A stretch of 64,000 nt of DNA from assembly GCA_033782935.1 (NCBI GenBank), contig JAWQEG010001559.1, forward strand, positions 3,361,501-3,425,500, read 5' to 3'. Source of the DNA: Petrolisthes cinctipes (lineage: Eukaryota > Arthropoda > Malacostraca > Decapoda > Porcellanidae). The notes under the pieces are model-generated. The model was not told the origin of the DNA and did no database searches. It saw only the letters and a list, made by a program, of their open reading frames with translations. The first letter of the stretch is position 1; each line of letters opens with the position of its first letter. A program made the position numbers and the translations under genes. Positions 21,044-31,674 of this stretch are shown here, piece after piece.

Positions 21044-22171
21044 TGTAGCGGCCACATATATGGCCACTCTTGTAACAACATATATGGCCACTCCTGTAGC
21101 GCCATGTATACCACTCCTATATCCCTGATGTAGTGACCGGACCAGACATGAGAGATAAAGGCAAATCTCGAATACTGGACCAGTGGGGTACCCTTAGGGC
21201 TACGCCCTAGGATTTTTAAGAGATCAATTTCTGGGTACCACAAATGGTGGCTACAGCGGTGGAATGGTTAGTGTGTGGTAACTATGATGGAGTGAAAGTT
21301 GGGGCTTGGCTTAGTTGTCCTGGCCGGATCCTTCTGCATGGTGGCACTACTGCCGCACACTACCAACCTACCCTCGCCAGCCTTGTCTGCTCAGTCACAC
21401 ACGCTACCACGTTGAGGGCTTTCAGATAGAGCCCATAAATTAATCTACCCAGAGAAGAAAGGGATGTAGTGACCAGACCAGACATGAGAGATAAAGGCAA
21501 ATCTCGAATACTTGACCAGTGGGGTACCCTTAGGGCTTATTGGTAGAGTTAAGGCCTGATGTCGGTCTGGACCGGGTTCGATTCCCTGTGGATACACCCT
21601 GGGATTTTTAAGAGATCAATTTCTGGGTACCACACTGTGTCTATTCATAGCCAGACGGGTACATTAATCCCTGGCCCAGACAGACCTAAGTCTCTCTTGG
21701 GAGCACGCCTGCCTTTAGCCAAGCCACCTCGTTCCCATTGGGACACCAGCTGCAGTCTCCATTCCCCGTGCCAGGCTGACTCATCCATGGGAACATCAAC
21801 CTGCCCACGCACGTGGGTCAGGCGATCACATGATGATGCCTCATCCGGGACCTAGTTCGGACCATATTTTAAGGGCCCAGGTCTGCTGGGTAAATCACTT
21901 ACATTCGAGCACTGGAAAGAAAAGGTCCTGCCTGCCGTCACACCTGCCTAGCTGCCTCGAACCTATCCGTGTTCCTGTCTTGATCACACGGCCATCCTCC
22001 TGCCTCCAGTCAATTCTCCTGCAGCAACCACGGCTCACCTATGGCACGGCACGACCCGCCAGCATACTACCATATTCTGTGTGACCTTTGTGTACCACCA
22101 ATAAATTGTTACTGTGTATTCTAGAGTCTAATCACCCCGGGTAATGACGCAAGAGCTTCCTTGACGTTATA
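21044..22171 (+). mobile_element. L2-family 3' LTR carrying an insertion
   Basis: Starts TGTAGCGGCCACATATATGG right after a polypurine tract and ends near GACGTTATA at 22171. The last part (AATAAATTGTTACTGTG, TATTCTAGAGTCTAATCACC, CCGGGTAATGACGCAAG) matches the LTRs at 61335-61924, 34803-35413 and 50076-50503. Removing the inserted 21124-21636 leaves about 615 bases, close to the 590-611 of the other copies. AATAAA at 22101-22106 fits an LTR polyadenylation signal. Confidence 0.75.
21124..21636 (+). mobile_element. tRNA-like SINE pair inside the L2 LTR
   Basis: Two copies of one repeat, starting GATGTAGTGACC at about 21127 and 21465 and ending GATCAATTTCTGGGTACCAC at about 21242 and 21633. 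The second contains a tRNA-like stretch (21532-21600) with A-box-like TTGGTAGAGTTAAGG and a canonical B box, GGTTCGATTCC. The first has only a short joint there and lacks about 50 bases. Between them is another segment starting GGTGGCTACAGCGGTGGAAT. I call it a tRNA-derived SINE or SINE dimer by the promoter-like boxes; it does not fold as a good tRNA (only about three acceptor pairs). Confidence 0.6.
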
Positions 22172-23217
22172 GGTTTAAAGACGAAGTGAATGAGATCAAC
22201 ATTGACTATACACATACATACATACATATACACACGCACATATACATACACACACATATGCACACACATATACATTTACATACTCATATACAGTGTATGA
22301 TAAATTGTTAACACAAATTCAAGGAGTTGGTTATTATCTTGGATGATGAAAAAATTATTTGCTTCGTAACACTGACCTAGTTTGAGACGGACAGGAGATG
22401 GTGAGAGCGTTGGCCTGCGAAAAGGCTACGTGGAAGGAGTCCAGGTGTGAAACAGGGAGGCGGGTGAGAGCCAGTAGCTGTGTGGGCCAGACCAGGAGTC
22501 CAGCTTGGAGAGCCATGTATGTCCAGTTGGCGAGGAAACTTGGGTTTGCACTCAACACCACCATGGTTACACACCACCATTGTCGTACACCCTGATAACA
22601 CAGTGGACACACACAGAGTAAATAATAAGGTATCAGAAATGAAGACAATGAGTTTGTAATACTGATACAACACAAAATATAACGAATATCTTCATCATCC
22701 TCATCATGGGGGAAATGTGGCCAACAATATTATAATTGCCAAGCCAATCACTTAGCATCATCCTCTTTAATTCTTTCAAGCAAATTTCTAGACAGACATC
22801 CTTTCCAGATCCAGTGTTTCCTAAAAAATAAGCTTCATCTTACTAATGCCAAGAATTATACAACTGTCCACATACCCTTTTCCATTCAAGGTTAACCAAG
22901 GATGATAGACTATATCTATAGACTATATGTATAGTTCTTGGGGCTAACCTTGACTGATAATAACTCTGTTGACAAAATCAGCTTCTGAGAAACGAATCAC
23001 ATGCTCATATAGCTGAGTTTAGGGTTCTGATATGAGACTGGTTAATGAGTCACATTCAAGTGGTAATCTCTGATTAGACACTCAGCCTCTTCATGTTTAT
23101 CTCTTTATTCGCAAAATCACCTTTTAGCAGAGAGTTAAGACACACCATCATGAAGCAATTAAATGGACTGTAACATCAGGAGTATAAAGCTCCGATAAGA
23201 CCCTCATCATCATCGTC
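22172..23217. other. No recognised gene; CA/TA microsatellite
   Basis: A degenerate (CA/TA)n tract at 22205-22292. The rest is non-coding by eye. An imperfect hairpin lies at 22889-22951, where AAGGTTAACC and GGCTAACCTT flank a TATAGACTATAT core. Near 23100-23217 the front of RTE element R2 may lie unrecognised. Confidence 0.4.
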
Positions 23218-23909
23218 ATCCTACATCAACCAAGAAAAAGCATATGATCGAGTCCCAAGGTCAGAAGTTTGGAGGTGCCTGAGGCGGAAGCGAGTGAGTG
23301 AGAAATATGTGAGACTTGTCCAAGATATGTAAAACAATATAACCTCACAGGTCAACAGTTGTGTGGGCATAACGGAAGAGTTTGGAATAAGAGTTGGACT
23401 ACATCAAGGATCAGCATTAAGTCCATATCTCTTCGACCTGATAATGGATGTCATCAGCGAGGAAATCCGAGAGGAGGCACCGTGGTCAATGCTCTTCGCA
23501 GATGACATTGTCCTGGTGTGCAAGACGAAGGCTGAAATGAGGGGCAAGCTCTCCAGATGGAGGAAGGCTTTGGAAGTCAAGGGTTTTAACATAAACAGAA
23601 CCAAAACTGAATATTTGTCGTTCAATGGAAGTGAAGAAGGAAAGGAAATTAAAATAGACGAAGAGATCATCAAGAGAGTGCCTGCTTTCAAATACTTGGG
23701 CTCGCATGTTATGGAGACTGGGGAACATGATGTGGAGATTGGCCACCGAATTCAGTCAGGATGGAATGCATGGAGAAAAGTATCAGGGAATCTGTGTGAC
23801 AAAAATTTAAGTTCAAAATTAAAGGGAAAGGTGTATAAGACGCTATGCTGTATGGTAGCAAAACATGGGCAGTGAAGGAAGCACAAGAAAAGAAGACGAA
23901 CATGGCAGA
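23218..23909 (+). pseudogene. RTE-type LINE R2, left half (RT)
   Basis: The frame reads YINQEKAYDRVPRSEVWR (motif A, with Asn where the catalytic Asp is expected), then in 23363-23875 VGLHQGSALSPYLFDLIMDV (motif B) and SMLFADDIVLVCKTKAEM (motif C, both Asp), and FKYLGSHVMETGEHDVEI. After a frameshift near 23855 it reads YGSKTWAVKEAQEKKTN and is cut at 23909 by the tail of LINE Ib. Its continuation is found 7.8 kb away at 31675. The reverse transcriptase would copy RTE RNA; this copy is dead. Confidence 0.87.
23898..23909 (+). repeat. Target-site duplication of LINE Ib, left copy
   Basis: GAACATGGCAGA here and GAATGTGGCAGA at 31675-31686 (10 of 12 identical) flank LINE Ib. Both lie at the same codons of R2. 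Confidence 0.8.
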
Positions 23910-24189
23910 TTGATAGATTGATTCATTAAGGCCATTAGGAATTTGGCGGCGCAACAGCTAGGGTCATATACCGCCCAACATAAAATGGTCATCTACATAA
24001 TTAATAAAATACTTACACACACCAAACAGGGTTCACCACCCCGACAGGGATAGGCAGCCTGATTAAAAGAACATATAAACTAAAAAGTACATTTATACTA
24101 AAAGAACCTGATTAACTCAGGCAAAATATATAAAAGATCAAAATAAAAAAAACATTGAACTATCTAAAAAGCCATAAATAAAATAAAAT

Positions 24190-24420
24190 TCACAATTTAT
24201 GGAGAAGGCCAGCCTCCTCTACATAGGAGAGAGTATTCCCTCCCACACCACAAGCCTCCTCCCCGAGGACCTGGGAGAGACTGTAAGAACCGTCACCCAC
24301 GGAGAGGTGCCTACGACGAAGGTCCCCAAGGCTGAAACACTCGACAATAAGATGCCGTACTGTCAGAGGGACCAGACAATCATCACAGTAGGGAGGGTGA
24401 GCCCTCTCCATTAAAAAGCC
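24190..24420 (-). pseudogene. I-type LINE Ib C-terminal zinc finger
   Basis: Minus-strand frame ending HKL then stop at 24190. PPYCDDCLVPLTVRHLIVEC is a CX2CX8HX4C pattern, followed by LRRRHLSVGDGSYSLSQVLG. Such a CCHC finger closes ORF2 in I/Jockey LINEs. The same end (EEAGLLHKL or EADLLHKL) recurs at 33525 and 58511, marking related LINE 3' ends. Confidence 0.8.
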
Positions 24421-25240
24421 ATGAGTTAATAGTGTGTGGCCAATGCGGAGATGGACAAGAACCGTCTCCCACCGGCGGGACAGGCCGCTGTAGCTCCATA
24501 AACCAAGGCGCTAGAGGATGCCGCGGAGCTTGTTAGCCCCGATGGCACCCCATCTGTCCTGCCAGTGGGAACGAACGGCAGCATCTATGTAGGGTCGAAG
24601 GTCCACTGCAGAAACAGGGTGACGCCTGGCAGGAGGCCGAGAACTGGAGACTGCACCCTTAGCCAGGGCGTCAGCCCGCTCATTCCCATCAACACCCACA
24701 TGAGCCGGGACCCAACAAAATATAACTCTGTGGCCACGACGACCCAGGAGGACAAGCCACTCGAGAATAGCCAACACCAGGGGATGGGAAGAGTTGAAAT
24801 TGCACAAGGCCTGCAAGGCAATACAGGAATCGCTAAAAATAATAAAAGAAGGCTGAGGGAGAGTAAAAATCACTTGAAGGGCATATAAAATGGCCGAGAG
24901 CTCAGCAGTAAAAATTGACATGACAAAAGGAAGCCTGCTGCCACCAAGACAAAAGTCAGGAAAGACAACTCCAAAACCAACTCCAGCATCAGACTTTGAC
25001 CCATCAGTGTACACAGGGAGGGATTCCCTGTGAGTGAAGGCATGTTCTAAAAAGAGGGAACGAGCCACTGGAGGAGGAAGAGATTCCTTCTTGTCTGAGA
25101 AGCAGGTGCAGGGGAAAACTTGTGGAAGAAGCAAAGGAGCCACCCTGGGAACCCGCACAGGACAAATCGGGAAGACATCAATGCCCATCTCCTCCATAGT
25201 CTTCCTGGAAGCCAAAGGGCCATGGTGTGCGAGAATGTGA
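24421..25240 (-). pseudogene. I-type LINE Ib RNase H
   Basis: RNase H removes LINE RNA from the hybrid. On the minus strand: VYTDGSKSDAGVGFGVVF (Asp), FTAELSAILYALQVI (Glu), FSDSCIALQAL (Asp), WVPAHVGVDGNERADALAKG (His and Asp). All four acidic residues and the late His are visible in the 25215-24511 frame. It is one of the best preserved parts of this copy and is the main support for placing the element in the I group. Confidence 0.88.
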
Positions 25241-25300
25241 AAGGTAGTACTGAAACATGATATCAGATGACATCAACAAGCAGGGAAGGGAGTCAGGAAG

Positions 25301-26507
25301 TCAATGTAATCGATGCCAACAATGAACCATCAAGGACTGGCGACAGAGGTCAAGAGGTTGCTCATCAGCTTCCACCAGGAGACTAGGGAATGGGGACGAC
25401 CTGAAGGCTCCAGTCGCCAGACGTACGCCAGCATGATGAACAGTTCCCAAGACTCTGAGATGGGCATCGATGGCAGAGGAGTACACCTCACACCCATAGT
25501 CGAGTTTCGACCTAATAAGAACACGGTATAGGTGGAGGAGGGTGGCCCGATCAGCCCCCCAAGACGTATGGCACAGGACCATCAACAGGTTAAGAGCCTG
25601 GAGGCAAGAGACCTTAAATGAACGTAAGTGGGGAACCCAAGTCAAACATTTGTCAAAAAGGAGACCCAAAAAGCGAGTCTCCTCAACACAACGTATCCGA
25701 TGACCATACATGAATAAGTCCGGATCGGGTTGGACACCTCGGATGCGGCAGAAGTGCATAGCAACTGTCTAGGCAGCAGAAAATCGAAAGCCTTGAGAAC
25801 CAGCTCAATGCGACACCCTGTCGAAGGCAAGCTGCATGCGCCGCTCCACCACTGACTTTCGGGAAGCAGTAAACCAGACCGCCAAGTCATCAACATACAT
25901 GGAATTAGCTATACTGTCCCGGAAGGGATGAGGCAATGGCATTAATTGTTACTGCAAACAATGTGACACTGAAGACGCTTCCCTGGGGGATGCCCTGCTC
26001 CTGTGCAACAGATGCTGAGAGGGCTGTACCAACCCACACAGAAAAACTCCTGAAGAAAGCGTGGAAGGTGACCCCACAGGCCATATGCATGTACTTGATG
26101 CAGGATACCATATTGCCATGTAGTGTCATAGGCTTTCTCTAAATCAAAGAATACACAGACAAGGTGTTGATGTCATGCAAAATCCTCACATGCAGCAGCT
26201 TCCAACCTGACCAGAGCATCTGTAGTGGAACGGTGTTTACGAAAGCCAGACTGGGATGGAGACAGAAAAAGACCCATTTCAAGGAAGTATTCCAGACTGA
26301 CATTCACCATCTTCTCAGTAGAGTACAGAGACAGGAGGTCAAGACAATTGGTCGGTAATTGAGGGCAACACTAGAGTCCTTGCCTGGCTTGGGGAAAGGA
26401 AGGATGGTAGCAACCATCCACCCAGAAGGAAAGACACCCTCCAACCAGATTCTGTTATATAAAGCTAATATAAATGAGATTGCCTCCTCACCCAAGTGCC
26501 GCAACAT
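25301..26507 (-). pseudogene. I-type LINE Ib reverse transcriptase
   Basis: Read on the minus strand in several frames: HLGEEAISFILALYNRIWLEG (26507-26304), the LNYRPIVLTSCLCTL block, motif B-like EQGIPQGSVFSVTLFAVTIN (26129-25905), YVDDLAVW just after it (about 25899-25876), and HFCRIRGVQPDPDLFMYGHR with RFLGLLFDKCLTWVPHL (25759-25301). Frame changes near 26300, 26130, 25905 and 25790 break it. It corresponds closely to copy Ia 17139-18180. Confidence 0.82.
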
Positions 26508-27395
26508 TGTATTTGGGATATTGTCAGGCCACGGAGAAGAGAGCAGAGTGCAGGTCTCTCAGGGTGAATATATGGTTAAAACTTTCATTCTCGTTCCCTG
26601 AGAAATCCAGGACAGTGCGCTCCTGGGCTCCCAACTCATGCCTGACAGCCAGAGGTCAAGAGTCACGACTGGAGACTCTAGCAAAAGCCTCCGCCATGGT
26701 TAAGCCATCCATGATCTTAATTCCATTGACCTTAAGAGCAGGTGGAGAACTAAGAGAAAACTTCCCCACCATCTTACGGACTCTCCTGAACATTTGAGTG
26801 AGTGGAGTTTTAATATTAATTGAAGACACATAGGCCTTCCAAGATGTGCGTCGTGCCTCTTTTAAAACTCATCTAGTCCGAGCCCTTGCCCGTCGGAAGT
26901 CCTCTAAAAGAGTTGGGTCCCCACGATTGCGACGAAGGCGACAGAAAGCAGCGCACTTCCGCACAGCAGTAGTCCAGACTGGTGACCACCAAGGGACAGG
27001 ACAATTGGGAAAGTGGCCAGAAGTTTTAGGGATACAGTTGAGAGCAGCAGATTGTAGCATATCAGTGAAATATGTTACAGCCTCGTCAGAGCTACCAAAA
27101 TCGGCTACAGAAGAGACCGAAGAAGTTAGCTCTCTAAAAAACTGCCGGTCAGCCTTCTCTAATTTCCACCTAAGAAGACGAGACTGTGGTTCGTACCTGT
27201 TACCTTCTAAAAGTATAGGGAAGTGGTCACTGCCATATAAATTGGGCAACACACTCCAAGTAAAATCCAACAGAGCACTGGGTGAGCAAAGGGAAATGAC
27301 AATGGCGGTAAAAGTCCCAGTAGGGCTATTAAAATGTGTCACATCTCCCGTATTTAAAACCATTAATCCCTCATCTTCAATAAAGGAGGCCAATA
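26508..27395 (-). pseudogene. I-type LINE Ib endonuclease end and linker
   Basis: Minus-strand frame 27426-26869: LASFIEDEGLMVLNTGDVTH, SPTGTFTAIVISLCSPSALL, YGSDHFPILLEGNRY (SDH), KCAAFCRLRRNRGDPTLLED. The linker continues to about 26510 with frameshifts (NINIKTPLTQMFRRVRKMVG region near 26800). The upstream half of the endonuclease is on the far side of the 1.33 kb insert. Confidence 0.78.
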
Positions 27396-28725
27396 GGCGA
27401 GCCCACACTTTGAGTGATGTTGCCAAATGGTGATCTATTTTTTATTTGCGACCTTTTAAGTGCTGGTCATGGGTAACTTAGTTAAATTTCATACCTTATT
27501 TTACACTAGAAAATTAGCGTTCTAGTTCACGACCTTTTACTTAGATGTATAAAAAAATACATACTTTTGTGTTTTCGCATAATATATGCTGAATATACTA
27601 TATTTTTCATATAAATTAGTAAATAATAAAAGTCGAAATGTGTGCATTAAGCGGCTTTCATGAACTGCATGAGTATAACAGCCTACAAATATTAACAATT
27701 GTATTTAGCATGACCCATACCATGAAGCGGAAAATGTTGAAATGCCATATTTTCACATTTATTAGCATTAGAAATATGCATACCTTGCGCTGGCAGGGCC
27801 TCCATGAGCTCCGAAAATATTACCCTAGAATCGAGCCAGTTTTACCCTAAATTACTATGTATTACCCTAAAAAATCGGCAACATCGTAACTTTGAATAAT
27901 GTAATGCATTATTACACAGTCATTTAGGATCATATATAAGACAAACTAAAATAAATTCTATTTGTAAAGATCATCATGTTTTTCAGTGAAAGAAAATAAA
28001 CTTAGGATATCTGGGTTATGCCCCAATACACTGTATTATGGATAATTTGATGGGTTCAGCAAAATTGTAAAGCAACGTAAATATGTAGCCTCAGTATTAA
28101 TTAACTTTCAACTTTCTTTTCATGTCTACAACAGCTTTGTGTACTATTTTTAATTTTCGATAGATTTTGACATATAAAATATGTTTTGCCTATGAATTAC
28201 CCTAAAATTACCCCAAATTAAGCCTTACCCTAAACACTACCCTAAAGAGGATCTAATTACCCTAGTTTAGGGTATTTTACCCTAAAATGGAAGCACTGGG
28301 TGCTGGGTTGGTTTGTTTACGTGTTGCTGCAGCAGCGGAGACCGTATCGTATGGACACCAATATATTATCAACATCTTATTGTGATTTAGTACTGTTACT
28401 ATCATTGACGACGTAAAATGTAAAATAAAATTATAAAAGGCCTGTATAAGTTTGTATATCATTCTAATTTTGTTATCTTTGCGTATAATCGGACTAAAAA
28501 GCCTCTTCTGAAATAATAGGATATATATTTTTATTCATGGCTGTATTCGTATGAAAATAAGTCCAAGATAAATTAAAAATATGTAAAAAATATTGAATAA
28601 GTTATAATAAGTCGTTCCACAATAGGAAGCCCAATACAACTTTGCCCGACATAGGACATTTTTTCCAGCCTAGAAATCGCCATCAAAATGCCGTTTGGCA
28701 ACTCGTATTAAAGTGTGGGCTCGCC
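27396..28725. mobile_element. Non-autonomous TIR DNA element inside LINE Ib
   Basis: The ends are inverted copies: 27396-27430 begins GGCGAGCCCACACTTT and goes on to GTTGCCAAATGG; 28725-28691 on the other strand begins with the same 16 bases and goes on to GTTGCCAAACGG. TA lies on both sides (27394-27395, 28726-28727). The LINE endonuclease is readable on both sides and not inside. The 1330-base interior is AT-rich, has no credible ORF and contains clusters of ACCCTAA-like words (27822-27870, 28197-28290). A Tc1/mariner-like origin is suggested only by the TA flanks; the family is unknown to me. Confidence 0.7.
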
Positions 28726-28727
28726 TA

Positions 28728-29182
28728 TTAAACACCCCTGGGGTTGATCGAACTGTCACCCCACAGAGGATGATGACCATTAAAATCACCCAATAAAATA
28801 AAGGTAGAAGGAAGGTCCCGTACAAGACGGTTGAGATCACCCCTCTCAACTGTAACACTGGGAGGAAAGTATAAACTGCACACAGTGTACGGGCGGCCAA
28901 TAAAAACCTTAACTGCGACAGCCTGGAGCGGAGTGTCAAGCTCCAGGCTCGTTCATTTAACATCTCGGCGAACTAGGATGGCAAAGCCACCATGGTGACC
29001 CTGCCCTTCAAATGAATTGGAATAAAATGCAGAGTATGCTGGAGGACTGGCAGGAATGTAGGCTCCAAGCATTGTTTCTTGGAGAGAAACACATGCAGGA
29101 GAGAAGCTAGAGAGAAGAACTCGCAGTTCCTCCCAAGAAGCACACAAGCCATGGCAATTCCACAGAAGGACCTTGAACAGTG
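28728..29182 (-). pseudogene. I-type LINE Ib endonuclease N-terminal half
   Basis: Minus strand: LLWNCHGLCASWEELRVLLS (WN-G start motif), ACVSLQETMLGAYIP (QE with catalytic Glu), GGFAILVRRDV, then after a shift IGRPYTVCSLYLPPSVTVE, LLGDFNGHHPLWGDSSIN (catalytic Asp-Asn of GDFN, LWG). It ends at NPRGVF, where the TIR insert begins. This is the apurinic-type endonuclease that nicks target DNA. Confidence 0.82.
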
Positions 29183-31203
29183 TTACTTTAGTACTGATTT
29201 TTGGGAAGCCTCAATGAGGTACTTCCCACTACCATCTTGACCTGAGGGTTTATTCAAACGATAAGATTTGTCTATACCTGGGCCACTAGAAGAAGAGCGA
29301 ACCCGAGGAGTAGTACCTTGGGCAGTAATTGGGAACTGTAGACGAGTCCCTGATGCATCTGATGTTTTAGAAGAAGATGAAGGTATATGAGCTGGGATAT
29401 TCTTTGAAACAATTACATTGGTATTGTCCTGTACAGCAGTGTTATCACTGACACAGGCAGATACATCAACATCCATAATACAGGTGGAAGAATCACTCCG
29501 CTGCTCAAGCGGAATAGAAACTGAATCTTTTAAAGTCACAACCTCCGAGGCATCCACATTCACTTCACACCCCTCTGATGATCCCAAAGGAAGCTTGCAA
29601 GGGGGAACATCTGTTGAATCAAAAGATTCATCAGAGCCACGAGAACGCTTCTGGTGAATTTGAGAGGAAACTATGGATGAGTCCACAGAGACGGTTGCCT
29701 TGCAAGGAGGAACATCTATGGAATCAAGTTCCTCAAAGGAACCAAAAAGACGTCTCTGTAGTAGTTTAGGTGACTTAAGTTTCCTTTATGGAGAGCGCGT
29801 GGCAGCGTGAACCTCTACCACATGGACATCTTTAGCTAAAGTCTGAGAATTGTCATCAATTGAAGGGTCACCAGAATGAGTGTCTGACATAGTTTCCAAG
29901 ACAGAGAAATTATTATGTAGTGAAACCTTAGAAACGCTCTTGCTAGAGCAAGAAGCAACCACTTCTTGAGAGAGTTGAGAGGGTGCTGCAACCGATTTAG
30001 GGCGAAGGGAGGAGGCGTATGTCTTCACACCACCATCCTTCTGTCGCCTGAAGTTGAGTTGCCGTCTGGCACTACCAATACTGATGAATTGGATGTTAGC
30101 CAAGTGGAGGATATCTTGCTCAAGGAGGTACCTCTTACATTGGCGAGAACGTAAGGGGTGAGCATCCCTGCAGCAAAAGCAGTAACTCTCTGACTGACAC
30201 TCAGAAGTAAGATGCGAGTCAAGAGCAAAACAATTACCACACCAGGAATGGTTGTTGCAGTTCCTCCTCCCATGACCAAACTCATAACAACAGAAACACT
30301 GCAAAGGACAAAGGCTTCACAATTTAAAAGAGGTGCGGTTAATATTAATGTGATCTGGGATATACGAGCCATAGAAAGTGATGATGATTATATTCTTACT
30401 GCCTTTCATCTTTGATACTCGTTGGACACTATCTGGGCACATAGCGAGAATATCCTCTTCTGAGAATTCATACAGGTTCTCATTACATATACGCCCCTTG
30501 CTATAATTAAATGTTCGATGTGGTTTAATAGATTCAAACATGGTATCAGAAGGACAGGGGAGATTGAGGAGCATCATGGCCTGTGTATGATTTTTGGCTC
30601 TGTTAAAATGCCATTACCATACTATTTTATATGGCCCATTGGTAGTAATCCATTTTCTTTCTCCAGATACCGGGAAGCGTGGATAAGGTTACCACGTCCC
30701 TCCCTGTAGTAGGCCACAAACCAAAATGGTGTACTAACCCGATGCTCCTTTGGGACATGCTCTACAGAGTCATCAAAGATGTGAGGGCAATAGTCATTGT
30801 CACTATCAACTACATTTGTGGACCGAATCATCTGAACCCTGCAGTGAGTATCCCCCACAATCAGAGAATCTTTTGCCTCAAAAGCTGCTTTGGCAGCAGC
30901 ATTTGTATTAAAAGTAATATAGCACCAATTATACCTACAGTCACTGTCATAAGTGATTCGGATAAGAAGAACCACTCCAAAACACTAAAAAATGGAGTGG
31001 ATAGCGCCATAGGAAATAGATGCAAGTACATTCGTTAACATTAACGTGTCAAAACAGCTAACAGGATTCGTCGACACACCACCCGACCTGCTGGGTCTAC
31101 TCTTATTTGCAGCCTTCTGTATACCACCACGACCAGAGAGTGATGTCTCGAGGGCCTGGTCGACCACCGCTCGAAGAAGAGATTGATGCTTTTTGTTATC
31201 CAT
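29183..31203 (-). pseudogene. I-type LINE Ib ORF1 (zinc-knuckle protein)
   Basis: Minus strand, in order: MDNKKHQSLLRAVVDQALET (31203), then frames 30975-30622 (TPFWFVAYYREGRGNLIH), 30577-30317 (PSDTMFESIKPHRTFNYSKG), 30304-29786, with intact knuckles CFCCYEFGHGRRNC, CGNCFALDSHLTSEC and CFCCRDAHPLRSRQC, and 29686-29183, a Ser/Asp-rich C-terminal tail ending SQKSVLK. At least four frame changes. The zinc-knuckle segment is more complete than in copy Ia. Confidence 0.8.
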
Positions 31204-31674
31204 ATTTCATTGATTTTGTTAAATTGGCCCCAGGAGCCAAGAGCTACTACCTACCGGGCGGTATGAGGGGACCGAGCGCTGGTCGCCTTGGGCGGGGTAC
31301 CTCTTCTCCCACGGGGCCACTCATTTTAAAAAGCAGCCCCAATGGCTCGAAAGCCCACGACGGTGCTGAGACCCCCTTTCCCAACATCTCCCAGCCCAGA
31401 CACCCAACCATCCAACATAGGATGGCCCCTAGAGGGCGGTCCCTCTGGAGGGCAGCACTGTTGGCTCGTACTGGCAGCCTATTGCTTGAGAACCATTTAG
31501 TCTGGTCTCTCACTGGCGACCTTACTAGCATGGGAAGCCCTCTCTCCTCGATATCGGGGCAGAGCAGGGGCCGGAGCCCCCTCTAGTCTAGCTCGCCAGG
31601 TCTCAGAGACACGCAAGCCCCCCCCCCCCCCCCCCACCACCACCACCACGTCAAGGCGGTTTCGGTTGTGGGGT
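31204..31674 (-). mobile_element. I-type LINE Ib 5' UTR
   Basis: Minus-strand counterpart of 14272-14728 in copy Ia (shared AGAGACCAGACTAAATGGTT and CGCCTTGACGTGGTG blocks). The five-base G run of Ia is here an 18-base G run plus GGT repeats (31618-31649 on plus, as C and CCA). Any internal promoter should lie in this UTR, but I cannot point to its elements. Confidence 0.72.
31618..31649. repeat. Poly-C and (CCA)n tract in the LINE 5' UTR
   Basis: Eighteen C followed by about five CCA units, seen directly. Confidence 0.9.

Larger units (their letters stand above)
23910..31674 (-). mobile_element. I-type LINE copy Ib, nearly full length, minus strand
   Basis: Reading on the minus strand: 5' UTR 31674-31204, ORF1 31203-29183, endonuclease 29180-28728 and 27395-26900, RT 26507-25301, RNase H 25215-24511, C-terminal CCHC finger 24411-24190, 3' UTR, and an (AATC)n-like tail at 23910. 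The endonuclease is interrupted by a TIR element (27396-28725). Without that insert the LINE is about 6.4 kb. Flanked by imperfect 12-base duplications inside RTE element R2. Frameshifts in ORF1 and RT show that it is inactive. Confidence 0.88.

Noticed and set aside
21532..21600. Possible functional tRNA gene
   Set aside because: The B box is canonical, but the acceptor ends pair for only about three bases and the segment is embedded in a duplicated repeat, so a tRNA-derived SINE is the better reading.
26846..27433. 195-codon plus-strand open frame
   Set aside because: Antisense of the LINE Ib endonuclease and linker, where the minus strand carries clear SDH and late-endonuclease motifs.
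27822..28290. Interstitial telomere repeat
   Set aside because: Words are irregular ACCCTAA variants with uneven spacing, not a tandem array, and not the usual arthropod CCTAA unit.
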